A stretch of DNA of 64,000 nt, from positions 186,001 through 250,000 of the forward strand of contig NZ_MWUE01000003.1 of assembly GCF_002077695.1 (NCBI RefSeq), read 5' to 3'. The notes beneath the pieces are model-generated. The model saw only the letters and a program-made list of their open reading frames with translations, did no database searches and was not told the origin of the DNA. Both the position numbers and the translations under genes were made by a program. The DNA comes from Pantoea latae (GTDB taxonomy: Bacteria > Pseudomonadota > Gammaproteobacteria > Enterobacterales > Enterobacteriaceae). Positions 42,230-50,744 of the stretch are shown here, one piece after another (within the stretch, counting starts at the first letter, position 1; each line of letters opens with the position of its first letter).

Positions 42230-42243
42230 GAAACAAATGTTTC
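42230..42243. promoter_or_regulatory. Palindrome upstream of the DUF1989 operon
   Basis: GAAACAAATGTTTC: 6-bp arms around 2 bp, in an AT-rich stretch about 65 bp upstream of the sigma-54 promoter. The GAAA/TTTC arms suit an RpiR-type regulator such as the one encoded next door, but this is only a guess from position. Confidence 0.35.
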
Positions 42244-42360
42244 TTTTATTTAAATTTATATTTCTTAAATTTCACAGGCGGGAAAACGGGACGCCTGCGC
42301 CTGGGGAGGGTTGCACCGTTTCGGCGCGATGACTGGCGCGGGATGCGCCAGAAAGGGGCG

Positions 42361-43212
42361 TTATTCGAGTTCGTCGAGAGCCTGATGCAGGGCTTCAACC
42401 TGCGCCAGGTGATCGTTGCCGGTTTTGCCCATTTGTCGGGCCACCAGCGAGCAAAGCAGATTGCACACGCCGGAGAGTGCGGTGGTGCTGTCGAACAGTA
42501 GGCTGCTGTCGGTGTGGCAGCGCACCACCCACTGCGCATGCCGCGCCGGTTTGCCGGAAAGCACATCGGCGATATAGAGCATCGGCACTTCTCGCTCCGC
42601 CAGCGCGTTCATCGCCGCTTCCAGCGCCGGCATACGGCGGCGCAGCCCAACGCAAATCACCACGTCCTGCTGGTTAAGCGCAGCAAGATGCTCTGCCAGT
42701 GAATCACCGGGCCGCGGCAACAGGCGCACATCAGGATGGATATGCACCAGGTCGCGGTAGATCAGCTGGGCGATGGTCTGGCTATGGCGCCAGCCCATCA
42801 CCACCACGCGTCGCGCCTGGGCAATGGCGCTGACGGCCTGCTGGAGCTGGTCGCTGTCCAGCGTGCGATAGCTGTTGACCAGATTGGCGATCTCTTTTTC
42901 CAGATGCTGCTGCATGATGCTGGCGAGGGGCGACGCCGTCGGCACCGCTTGCAGATAGAGCGGCGATCCGCTGCTCTGCATCTCCCGCGCCTGGCGACGC
43001 GCGGCTTCGTAGCTTTCGTAGCCGAGATGGCGAAAGAAGCGGGTAGTGGTAGCTTTAGAGACGCCCGCGCTCTGCGCCAGTTCGGTGGCGGTGTTCATCG
43101 CCAGTTGCCCAGGCGCTGCCAGCAGTACGTCAGCCAGTCGCTGCTCATGGCTGGAGAGGCGATCCCATTGCTGTCGAATCCGACCCTCTAACGTTGCCGC
43201 TTTTGCACTCAT
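42361..43212 (-). CDS. RpiR/MurR-family transcriptional regulator
   Basis: A 283-residue RpiR-type regulator: an N-terminal HTH_6 domain (LADVLLAAPGQLAMNTATELAQSAGVSKATTTRFFRHLGYESYEAAR) and a C-terminal SIS domain (VVVMGWRHSQTIAQLIYRDL, VVICVGLRRRMPALEAAMNALA). SIS domains usually sense a phosphosugar, yet RpiR-like proteins also sit beside amino-acid and peptide genes, as here. It is on the same strand as the DUF1989 operon downstream and the YfcC/peptidase operon upstream, so either may be its target. ATG 43212 follows AGGGAACCACC. Confidence 0.87.
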   Translation of the reverse strand: MSAKAATLEGRIRQQWDRLSSHEQRLADVLLAAPGQLAMNTATELAQSAGVSKATTTRFFRHLGYESYEAARRQAREMQSSGSPLYLQAVPTASPLASIMQQHLEKEIANLVNSYRTLDSDQLQQAVSAIAQARRVVVMGWRHSQTIAQLIYRDLVHIHPDVRLLPRPGDSLAEHLAALNQQDVVICVGLRRRMPALEAAMNALAEREVPMLYIADVLSGKPARHAQWVVRCHTDSSLLFDSTTALSGVCNLLCSLVARQMGKTGNDHLAQVEALHQALDELE

Positions 43213-43293
43213 GGTGGTTCCCTGAAATGAAAAAAAACATCCTGCACAGAGCATGCCGGGTTGTCATCCGGAATTTTACAATTCGCCACAGCA

Positions 43294-43318
43294 AAAGAGC
43301 CACGTAAAGTGGCTCTTT
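43294..43318 (-). terminator. Terminator of the peptidase-carrier operon
   Basis: AAAGAGCCAC-(5 nt)-GTGGCTCTTT: a 10-bp perfect stem, with four T on the minus strand, 35 nt after the YfcC-like stop codon. It separates this operon from the RpiR gene. Confidence 0.65.
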
Positions 43319-43353
43319 CCCATCACAGGCGGTGACTCCACGGCCAGAGGGCG

Positions 43354-44754
43354 TCAGAACGGTCCCCAGTTGATGGCCACGCCGATTAACAGCGTCACCA
43401 CGCAAATCACAAACCAGATCGCCACCACCGGCGCGACAAATTTGATCCATTTGCCAAAGGAGATATTGGCGGTGGCCAGCGCCGCCATCAACACGCCGGA
43501 AGTGGGACTGATGGAGTTCACGATCCCCTCGCCCAACAGCACCGTTTGCACCGTGACCTGCCGCGTCAGCCCAAGATTGTCGCCCAGCGGTGAAAAAATG
43601 GGGATTAACAGCGCCGACTCGCCCGATCCTGATGAAATGCCGAAATGCATCAGGGCGGCGCTCACAAACATGCCGACGGCGGCAATGGCGGGATGAACCG
43701 GCGCCAGCAGATCGGATAAAAAGCCCACGATCGGATCGAGGATATTTCCCTGCTGCAGCACAACCGAAATGGCGCCCGCCATCCCGACGATAAAGCCCCC
43801 TTTCACCAGCTGGGAACAGCCCGCGAGGAAGGTATTGGCAATGGCGGAACCGGACATGCGTCCGATCATCCCGACCACGATCGACAGGATAATGAACATC
43901 GCCGACATTTCATTGGTCGCCCAGTGCAGCGTTACCGTCCCCGCCATAAAGGCCAGCAGCGTGACCGCGCAGGCTATCAGGATCAGCTTGTGCCGTCCGG
44001 TAATCACCAGCTTAGTGTCGCTTTGCACCATCTGTTCTGAGCGCACCTGGCCATCCGCACGCAGTCGCTTCACCTGAATGATGAGGTAGACCATCACCGT
44101 GATGACAAACAGCAAACAGGTGATGCCGCGCAGCAGCATGCCTGAAAACAGGGGCAGCTGCGCCAGATGCTGCGTCAGTCCGGTGGTTGCCGGCCCTAAG
44201 ACAGAGACATTGAACCCGGCGGCACAGGTCAGGTAGACGAGAGCCGTGCCAATCATCGGGGATAAACCCAGCGAGCGGGCGACGAGCAGGCCGATGGGCA
44301 CAAAGGCCACCACCGAGTTCTGCACCACGCCGGTGGTGCCAAGGATGGCGAAAATCACGCCAAAAATCAGTATGACGCGCGTATCGCTAATTTTGGTGCT
44401 GCGCGACAGTGAGTTAAGCGCGGTGGCAATCGCCCCCGTGGCTTCAATCACCGCCAGCAATCCTCCGGTAAAAAGAATGAGGAAGATAATCGGCGCGGCT
44501 TTGATCACGCCCTGCACGATGGCCATAAAGATTTCGCCAGGATAAACACCGGAGCGGGCCACCTCATGCAGGCTTCCCTTTACCGCGAAGGTGATGCCAT
44601 TGCGGGTTTCATGATCGAATTTGCCCGCCGGAATAATCCAGGTGGCGACAGCGGCCAGCACCAGAATAATAAACAGCAGCAGGTAAGGGCTTTGCTCACT
44701 CCTGGCCGCACCGGGCTGGACCGCGCCTTTTTGCTCAATATTAACCTGAGACAT
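43354..44754 (-). CDS. YfcC-family membrane carrier (basic amino acid / dicarboxylate type)
   Basis: A 466-residue polytopic protein of the YfcC (C4-dicarboxylate anaerobic carrier-like) family: WIIPAGKFDHETRNGITFAVKGS after helix 1, FIGGLLA-like helix pair (FLILFTGGLLAVIEATGAIATAL), GTTGVVQNSVVAFVPIGLLVARSLG, and a C-terminal SSGSGESALLIPIFSPLGDNLGLTRQVTVQT. Homologues are listed as arginine or basic-amino-acid antiporters or as peptide/dicarboxylate carriers; no member has a firm substrate in my memory. It overlaps the M20 peptidase gene by 14 nt, so it presumably imports the peptidase's substrate. The GTG upstream in frame (44778) lies within the peptidase gene and is less likely. Confidence 0.8.
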   Translation of the reverse strand: MSQVNIEQKGAVQPGAARSEQSPYLLLFIILVLAAVATWIIPAGKFDHETRNGITFAVKGSLHEVARSGVYPGEIFMAIVQGVIKAAPIIFLILFTGGLLAVIEATGAIATALNSLSRSTKISDTRVILIFGVIFAILGTTGVVQNSVVAFVPIGLLVARSLGLSPMIGTALVYLTCAAGFNVSVLGPATTGLTQHLAQLPLFSGMLLRGITCLLFVITVMVYLIIQVKRLRADGQVRSEQMVQSDTKLVITGRHKLILIACAVTLLAFMAGTVTLHWATNEMSAMFIILSIVVGMIGRMSGSAIANTFLAGCSQLVKGGFIVGMAGAISVVLQQGNILDPIVGFLSDLLAPVHPAIAAVGMFVSAALMHFGISSGSGESALLIPIFSPLGDNLGLTRQVTVQTVLLGEGIVNSISPTSGVLMAALATANISFGKWIKFVAPVVAIWFVICVVTLLIGVAINWGPF

Positions 44755-45898
44755 GCGTGTCGCCCTCTTTACCCGCATCCGCCAGGATCAGACCTGCAAC
44801 CAGCGCGGCGCGCGGCGCGATATCGGCCACAAGGATGTGCTCATGACGCGCATGAATGCCTGCGCCCGTGGCGCCGAGTCCGTCCAGCGTAGGGATGCCT
44901 GCCGCAGCGGTAAAATTGCCGTCACTGCCGCCGCCTACGGCTTGCCCTTCAACAGCAAATCCAAGCTGACCGGCAATAAGACGGGCGCGATCCATCAGCA
45001 CGCGTGACGCAGGCGTCTGACGCATCGGCGGACGCGACTGCGATCCGCTGATCTCGAGCGTAATCCCCGGCAAACAGGGCTTGATGCTCATAATTTCAGC
45101 GTCGATGCGGCTGGCCTCTTCTTCGCTGGTCACGCGTGTATCAATGCCCAGCACCGCTCTGTCCGCCACCACATTGATACGGCTGCCGCCCTGGGCGATG
45201 CCCACATTGACGGTGGTGCCGCGCTCCGGCGCATTCAGCGCGTGCAGGAACAGCACCTGATGCGCCATCTCCTGTACCGCGCTGATCCCCTCTTCAGGAT
45301 TATTGCCCGCATGGGCGGCGAGGCCGGTGATGGCGATTTGGTACTGGCCGGTGCCCTTTCTGGCGATTTTTAAGGCGCCCGATCCGGCCACGGCGGGCTC
45401 GACAACCAGAACCTGCGCCGATCCTGCTGCATGCTGACATAGCCAGTCTCTGGAACTGGGGCTGCCGACCTCCTCATCGCTACCGCAGAGAAAGACGATG
45501 CGTTTCTCTCCGAGTAAATCCTGTTCTTTCAACGCGCGAGCGGCCCAGATAGCCTGAACCAGACCCGCCTTCATATCCAGCACGCCAGGGCCATAGAGCC
45601 TGCCTTCCTCTTCGCGCAGCGCCAGCTCGCCCTGGTCCCAGACGGTGTCAAAATGTCCCAGTAACACCGTCTGCTCAGGGCCTGAACCCAGGGTAAATTT
45701 CAGATGGTTGCCATAAGTTTCCTGCTCATCAATTTCCGCATCAATACCCAGACGTTCAGCAAACAGCGCGCGCAGCACGTCACCGCAGCGATCGACCGCA
45801 GCCTTGTTCATCGAGGGGGATTCTGCCTCTACCAGTCTTTTGATATCAAAGAGGATTTCATCTGCGTGCTGCTGTAAATAATTTATAATATTTTTCAT
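44741..45898 (-). CDS. M20-family metallopeptidase (carboxypeptidase G2-like)
   Basis: A 385-residue zinc peptidase. Metal and catalytic residues are visible: GHFDTVW (His, catalytic Asp), GVLDMKAG (bridging Asp), CGSDEEVGS (general-base Glu plus Glu ligand), VVEPAV and ARHEHI near the C-terminus. A lid domain (KGTGQYQIAITGLAAHAGNNPEEG) sits at residues about 190-300. It has no signal peptide, so it hydrolyses an N-acyl amino acid, dipeptide or folate-type conjugate in the cytoplasm. The YfcC-like carrier follows with a 14-nt overlap. ATG 45898 has GAGGACC before it. Confidence 0.87.
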   Translation of the reverse strand: MKNIINYLQQHADEILFDIKRLVEAESPSMNKAAVDRCGDVLRALFAERLGIDAEIDEQETYGNHLKFTLGSGPEQTVLLGHFDTVWDQGELALREEEGRLYGPGVLDMKAGLVQAIWAARALKEQDLLGEKRIVFLCGSDEEVGSPSSRDWLCQHAAGSAQVLVVEPAVAGSGALKIARKGTGQYQIAITGLAAHAGNNPEEGISAVQEMAHQVLFLHALNAPERGTTVNVGIAQGGSRINVVADRAVLGIDTRVTSEEEASRIDAEIMSIKPCLPGITLEISGSQSRPPMRQTPASRVLMDRARLIAGQLGFAVEGQAVGGGSDGNFTAAAGIPTLDGLGATGAGIHARHEHILVADIAPRAALVAGLILADAGKEGDTHVSG

Positions 45899-45909
45899 TA
45901 ACCCGGTCC

Positions 45910-46000
45910 TCACAGTGTGAATTCTGGAGTATGAGGATAAAGTCGGGCTTAAAAAATGGGCGTAAATCGCTATTATTGTTGCCTTAATATCAACAGATAT
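45910..46000. promoter_or_regulatory. Divergent control region with two short palindromes
   Basis: TCACAGTGTGA (45910-45920) lies in the leader of the peptidase gene and ATATC-AACA-GATAT (45987-46000) lies just before the LysR-type gene. The second fits the spaced AT-rich dyads bound by LysR proteins and would allow mutual control of the two divergent units. Confidence 0.4.
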
Positions 46001-46009
46001 AAAGAACCT

Positions 46010-46927
46010 ATGGCTATGCAGCTCTATCCTGAAAGATCGATAAGATATTTGTATGAAGTCGGCATACATGGCGGTATTCGGCGGGCGGCGGAGGCGCTGG
46101 ATGTTGACCCGGCCGCGGTCAGCCGTCAGCTTTCCCAGCTGGCGCGCGATATGCAGTTGCCGCTGTTAGAGCGACGCGGCCGCAATGTGGTGCTGACAGA
46201 AGCGGGTAAATTGCTGGCAGAGGACTACGCTCAGACCCGTCAGCGCAGAAGTCAGTTAGAGCGGCAGCTAAAGGATTTGCGCCATAAGCGCGGCGGCTCA
46301 ATAAGCCTGCGTGTGGGTCAGGGCATGGTCGACGAGGTAGTGAAGCATGTGTTACAGCCCTTTTCACAAACCTTTCCCGAGGTGTTTATCGATATCCTGT
46401 CGGGTGACATGCAAACAACAGTGACCCTGATTACCAAAGGGGATGTTGATATGGGCGTGGGCTTCGGTCCGGCGGGTCCGCCCGGCCTGAAATGCCACAG
46501 TTTTAACCGTGGCCCCATCTGCGCCATTGTCCGCAGCGATCATCCCATCGCGCAAAATGAACAGGTGGACGTGGCGGAACTGGCCCGCTATTCCCTTATC
46601 AGCATGAATAAAGATTTTGGCATCCAGAGTTATATGAACGTTATGTTCAACCAGGAGGGTCTGGTATTCAGCCCGGCGTATAACTGCAATCTGTTCAGCA
46701 GCGCTATTGCGTTGAGCCAGGCGGGAATGGGGATCGCCTTTATGACCGCAAAAGTGGTGGAAGAGGTATTAGCCTCACGAGATCTGGTGGCCGTCCCGGT
46801 TCGACATCGCATCGCGCGCGAAAGCCAGTGTCACCTGTTACGCAGCGCCGATCATCGCTTTACGCCTGCCGCACAGCATCTCTGGCAGCTGCTGATGCAA
46901 TTTTTTGAGCAAAGTACGGCGGCGTAG
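46010..46927 (+). CDS. LysR-family transcriptional regulator
   Basis: A 305-residue LysR-type regulator with the helix-turn-helix at residues about 18-45 (HGGIRRAAEALDVDPAAVSRQLSQLARDM) and an effector domain with IDILSGDMQTTVTLITKGDVDMGVGF. It is divergent from the M20 peptidase-YfcC operon (111 bp apart), the usual layout for a LysR protein and its target. ATG 46010 is favoured over the upstream ATG at 45956 because that longer form adds a non-homologous 18-residue tail; ATG 46016 is also possible. Confidence 0.85.
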   Translation: MAMQLYPERSIRYLYEVGIHGGIRRAAEALDVDPAAVSRQLSQLARDMQLPLLERRGRNVVLTEAGKLLAEDYAQTRQRRSQLERQLKDLRHKRGGSISLRVGQGMVDEVVKHVLQPFSQTFPEVFIDILSGDMQTTVTLITKGDVDMGVGFGPAGPPGLKCHSFNRGPICAIVRSDHPIAQNEQVDVAELARYSLISMNKDFGIQSYMNVMFNQEGLVFSPAYNCNLFSSAIALSQAGMGIAFMTAKVVEEVLASRDLVAVPVRHRIARESQCHLLRSADHRFTPAAQHLWQLLMQFFEQSTAA

Positions 46928-46966
46928 CCGGCATCCCTGCACACAAAACGGTGCCAGGAAGCGTTA

Positions 46967-48655
46967 TCAGGCGGAAACAGCTTCAGCTGTGATTAACGTT
47001 GTCTCCGTCCCGATTGCTGCTGACAACAGTTGTCGAGTATAAGCGTGTTGCGGGTGACGCCATATTTCGCCCGCTTCGCCCGTCTCAACAATCTCGCCCT
47101 GGTTCATCACCATAATACGGTCTGACATATAGCGCACCACCGCCAGATTGTGGGAGATAAACAGGTAACTCAGCCCCATCTCCTGTTTCATCTCCAGTAG
47201 CAAATTAAGGATTTGCGCCTGTATCGAGACATCCAGCGCGGATACCGCTTCATCGCATATCACCAGCCGCGGCTTCACGATTAACGCGCGCGCGATGCCG
47301 ATACGCTGGCGCTGACCACCAGAAAATTCATGGGCATAGCGGTGGAGCGACTGACGCGGCAAGCCGACGCGGTCCAGCATGGTATGAATGCGCCGCAGGC
47401 GTTCCGCTGCAGGCGCAGGATCGTGCAGCCGCAGCACCGAATCGAGGAGGGTGAAAATAGTCTGGCGCGGATTGAGCGAAGCATAGGGATCCTGAAAAAT
47501 CATCTGTACGCTTTTACGCAGATTTTTCAGCGCGGGCTCAGGCTGCTGAGCAATATCGACGCCATCCAGCAACACCTCTCCGCCATCAGGACGCAGCAGG
47601 CGCAGTATGGTGCGCGACAGCGTTGATTTGCCGCAGCCGGATTCACCTACCAGACCCAGCGTCTCGCCAGCATAGACATCAAAGCCTACCCGTTGCAGCG
47701 CAGGCTTACGCGTGCCGCCCTGACGGTAGCTGACCTCCAGCGCCTTAACCGACAGCAGCGGCGTGTCAGCCTGCCTGTTGCGCAGCGGTGGAAACGGCAG
47801 CATTGGGGGGCGATGAAGGCGAAACTCTCCCGCACCCTCGTGGCGAATTTCCGTTAACAGGCGCTGGCGGTAGTGCAGATCGCGCTCGTCCAGCCACGCC
47901 GCAGCCATCAGCCCGCGCGTATAGTCGTGGCGAGGCTGGCGGAAGAGCTGTGCCGTTGCGGCCTGTTCCACAATCGTGCCGTTATGCATGACGGCCACCC
48001 TGTCCGCCCACTGAGAGACCAGCCCGAGATCGTGCGTAATCATCAGCACGCTGAGTGAAAGCTCTCTACGCAGCCGATCCAGCAGCGTCATGATGCTGGC
48101 CTGTACCGTGACGTCTAATGCCGTTGTCGGCTCGTCGGCAATTAACAGCCGGGGTTCACAGGCTATCGCCATTGCTATCATCACGCGCTGGCGCTGGCCG
48201 CCCGACAGCTGATGGGGAAAATCATCCACGCGACGGACGGGCTCGGGGATATTGACCAGCGCCATTAGCTCAATCGCGCGCGCGCGCGCCTGTTGACGGC
48301 TCAGGTGCTGATGTATACGCAGGGTTTCTGCTATCTGCGCGCCTACGCTATAGACAGGATTGAGTGAGGTCATCGGCTCCTGAAAAATCATCGACAGGCT
48401 ATTGCCTCGTAGCTCACGCAGCGCAGGCGCCGACAGCCTGAGCAGATCCCGTCCGTTAAACTGCACGCGACCGCTGACCTCTGCCTGTTTCGGCAGCAGG
48501 CCCATCATCGCTAACGCGGTGACAGATTTACCGCTGCCTGACTCGCCAACCAGCGCGACCATCTCACCCTTTTCCAGCGTAAAGCTCACCCCTTTTACTG
48601 CGGCATGATGGCCGAAACCAACCTGTAAATTCTCTACGGAAAGCAGCGGTTGCAT
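46967..48655 (-). CDS. Peptide-type ABC importer ATPase with two fused ATPase domains (GsiA/DdpDF-like)
   Basis: The 562 residues fuse a DppD-like and a DppF-like ATPase. Domain 1 has Walker [10 protein letters not shown], signature [10 protein letters not shown] and Walker [12 protein letters not shown]; domain 2 has Walker [10 protein letters not shown], signature [10 protein letters not shown] and Walker [11 protein letters not shown] (Ala in place of Pro). Fusion is known in GsiA (glutathione) and YejF. It ends the divergent ABC operon, with a 1-nt overlap with the permease gene. The receptor is encoded across the promoter region in the HyuAB operon. Confidence 0.9.
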   Translation of the reverse strand: MQPLLSVENLQVGFGHHAAVKGVSFTLEKGEMVALVGESGSGKSVTALAMMGLLPKQAEVSGRVQFNGRDLLRLSAPALRELRGNSLSMIFQEPMTSLNPVYSVGAQIAETLRIHQHLSRQQARARAIELMALVNIPEPVRRVDDFPHQLSGGQRQRVMIAMAIACEPRLLIADEPTTALDVTVQASIMTLLDRLRRELSLSVLMITHDLGLVSQWADRVAVMHNGTIVEQAATAQLFRQPRHDYTRGLMAAAWLDERDLHYRQRLLTEIRHEGAGEFRLHRPPMLPFPPLRNRQADTPLLSVKALEVSYRQGGTRKPALQRVGFDVYAGETLGLVGESGCGKSTLSRTILRLLRPDGGEVLLDGVDIAQQPEPALKNLRKSVQMIFQDPYASLNPRQTIFTLLDSVLRLHDPAPAAERLRRIHTMLDRVGLPRQSLHRYAHEFSGGQRQRIGIARALIVKPRLVICDEAVSALDVSIQAQILNLLLEMKQEMGLSYLFISHNLAVVRYMSDRIMVMNQGEIVETGEAGEIWRHPQHAYTRQLLSAAIGTETTLITAEAVSA

Positions 48656-49527
48656 TAGCGTTCCCTTAATCTTGGGTTCAGGGCATCATTTAGCGCATCG
48701 CCCAGCAAATTCAGGCCCAACAGCGTAATAACCAGCGCCAGCCCCGGTTCGGCAGTCAGATACCAGGCGGTACGCAGCATCTCGCGACCGCTGCCGATCA
48801 GAAAGCCCCAGCTCACGACGTTGGGATCGCCTAACCCCAGGAAAGAGAGCGCGGCTTCCATCAGGATGGCCGACGCCACCATGACTGAAGCGGTCACAAG
48901 AATGGCAGGCAGTGCGTTAGGCAGCATTTCCCGCGTCATAATGTGCCAGGCTGAAAATCCCTGGCAGCGCGCCGCCAGGACGAAATCGGATTCGCGCAGG
49001 CTGCGAAACTCAGCTCGCACCAGACGCGCGATAGTCGGCCAGGTGGTTACGCCAATACTCAGGGTGATTAACTCTGCCGATGGCGTCGAAATAGCCAGAA
49101 TGATGATCACCAGCAGAAACGCGGGCATGGTCTGAAACAGCGTGGTGATGCGCATCAGGATATTGTCCGTCAGGCCGCCAAAATAGCCGCTCAGGCCGCC
49201 AATCAGCATACCGGCAATCAGGCCAGTCAGCGTGGCGCCGACGCCAATCAGCAGCGAGACGCGCGCCCCATGAAAAATTGCCGCCGACAGATCGCGGCCC
49301 ATCGCGTCGGTTCCCAGCGGCCAGGCGCGATCGGCGCCGGGCGGCAGCAAAGGCGACGCCACCATATCCAGCGGATCGCCTGGATAGAGCCAGGGCGCCG
49401 TCAACGCCATTACCACCACCAGCAACAGGATCATCAGGCCGGCCACACCTGCCGGGTTGCGCAGCAGCTGGCGCAGGGCGCGATGAGAGACAAACGGCAG
49501 GGTAACTGGCGTCGGTAAGGTCGACAT
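48655..49527 (-). CDS. Peptide-type ABC importer permease (DppC side) of the HyuAB system
   Basis: A 290-residue membrane protein: WPLGTDAMGRDLSAAIFHGARVSL, EAA loop DFVALAARCQGFSAWHIM-like region (FVLAARCQGFSAWHIMTREMLPNALP) and the end LLGDALNDALNPRLRER. It overlaps the ATPase gene by 1 nt and abuts the other permease gene. Confidence 0.88.
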   Translation of the reverse strand: MSTLPTPVTLPFVSHRALRQLLRNPAGVAGLMILLLVVVMALTAPWLYPGDPLDMVASPLLPPGADRAWPLGTDAMGRDLSAAIFHGARVSLLIGVGATLTGLIAGMLIGGLSGYFGGLTDNILMRITTLFQTMPAFLLVIIILAISTPSAELITLSIGVTTWPTIARLVRAEFRSLRESDFVLAARCQGFSAWHIMTREMLPNALPAILVTASVMVASAILMEAALSFLGLGDPNVVSWGFLIGSGREMLRTAWYLTAEPGLALVITLLGLNLLGDALNDALNPRLRER

Positions 49528-50517
49528 TTAGCACCTCGCAATACGGGGATCAAGCCAGGCGTGGATCACATCCACGAGAAAGTTGGCAATCAACACCATC
49601 AGAGAAGAAAAAAACAGGATGCCCAGCAGAATATTGACGTCTCGCGCCATTACCGCGTCCAGCGCCAGTCGGCCAAGACCCGGCCAGGCGAACACGGTTT
49701 CTACGACGGCAGCGCCGCTTAGCAGCGTGGCGATATGCATGCCGCTGACGGTCACCAGCGGGATCAGCGCGCAGCGCAGCACATGCACCAGCGTCACGCG
49801 CAGCGGCGACAGCCCTTTGGCCACGGCAGTACGCACAAAATCCTGATGGGCGATTTCAAGCATTGCTGCACGCGTCAGACGGGCATAAATAGCCAGAAAA
49901 AAGCTCGCCAGGGAAAACACCGGCAGCAGCGCATGAGCAATAAGATCCTGTAACCAGGCCCAGCCCTGTAAATGGGTGCCGATAGTCATATTACCGCTGC
50001 TGGGCAGCCAGCCCAGCTGCACAGAAAACAGCACCAGCAACATTAAGCCGATCCAGAAGCCAGGCAGAGAATAAAGCAGCAGGCTGACAAATGAGAGTAA
50101 GCGGTCAGGCCAGCGTCCAACGAATAACGCCATAATGACGCCGAACAGCACGCCCATAATTAATGCCACGCCCTGAGCGGCGACCATTAATAGCAGCGTC
50201 GCCGGAAGCCGGGATAATATCAGCGTGGTAACAGGGGTATTAAAACGCAGCGAATAGCCCAGGTTGCCCTGAACAAGCTGGCCGCTCCAGTTGAGAAACT
50301 GCTGCCAGGCGGGCAAATTCAGACCATATTGCTCGCGCATTAGCGCCATGCTGCTGGCGCTAGCGCCTCCTGACTCGCCAGCCAGCACGTCTACCGCGTC
50401 GCCGGGAATCGCTTTCAGGATAAGAAACATAATCGCTAAAATCCCGATAAACGTTGGCACGACCTGAAGCGCCGTTCTGATAATCACTGCGATCAGCCAG
50501 TGGCTTCTCTGCTGCAT
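49528..50517 (-). CDS. Peptide-type ABC importer permease (DppB side) of the HyuAB system
   Basis: A 329-residue membrane protein: LMREQYGLNLPAWQQFLNW, FVRTAVAKGLSPLRVTLVHVLRCALIP (EAA loop) and the C-terminal LVDVIHAWLDPRIAR. It is first in the minus-strand operon; GGAAGGACG lies before ATG 50517. Its leader contains a 7-bp stem at 50537-50554. Confidence 0.88.
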   Translation of the reverse strand: MQQRSHWLIAVIIRTALQVVPTFIGILAIMFLILKAIPGDAVDVLAGESGGASASSMALMREQYGLNLPAWQQFLNWSGQLVQGNLGYSLRFNTPVTTLILSRLPATLLLMVAAQGVALIMGVLFGVIMALFVGRWPDRLLSFVSLLLYSLPGFWIGLMLLVLFSVQLGWLPSSGNMTIGTHLQGWAWLQDLIAHALLPVFSLASFFLAIYARLTRAAMLEIAHQDFVRTAVAKGLSPLRVTLVHVLRCALIPLVTVSGMHIATLLSGAAVVETVFAWPGLGRLALDAVMARDVNILLGILFFSSLMVLIANFLVDVIHAWLDPRIARC

Positions 50518-50536
50518 AGCCAGCGTCCTTCCATCA

Positions 50537-50650
50537 CCCTCTTTTGGAAGAGGGGAAACTAACAGGCGCGCTTTTTTAATCTTAATAATATTTCCGGCAA
50601 TCTTTTGCCGCTGCGGAGATATTCAGACGCACAGGCTTCTTATGCCTGTG
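50537..50650. promoter_or_regulatory. Divergent promoter region with three inverted repeats
   Basis: Between the permease operon (minus) and HyuA (plus) lie CCCTCTT-TTGG-AAGAGGG (50537-50554), CGGCAA-TCTT-TTGCCG (50595-50610) and CACAGGC-(7 nt)-GCCTGTG (50630-50650). They could be operators or leader stems. I see no matching LysR or other regulator directly beside them and no TPP riboswitch consensus. Confidence 0.45.
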
Positions 50651-50744
50651 GCGCATGAACTAACCCGAAATACTCAGTAGTCAACGCAAAGCCAATCCTG
50701 GTTAATGACGCCCTCACGCTTCAATTATCTGTAAAGGCGAAGGT

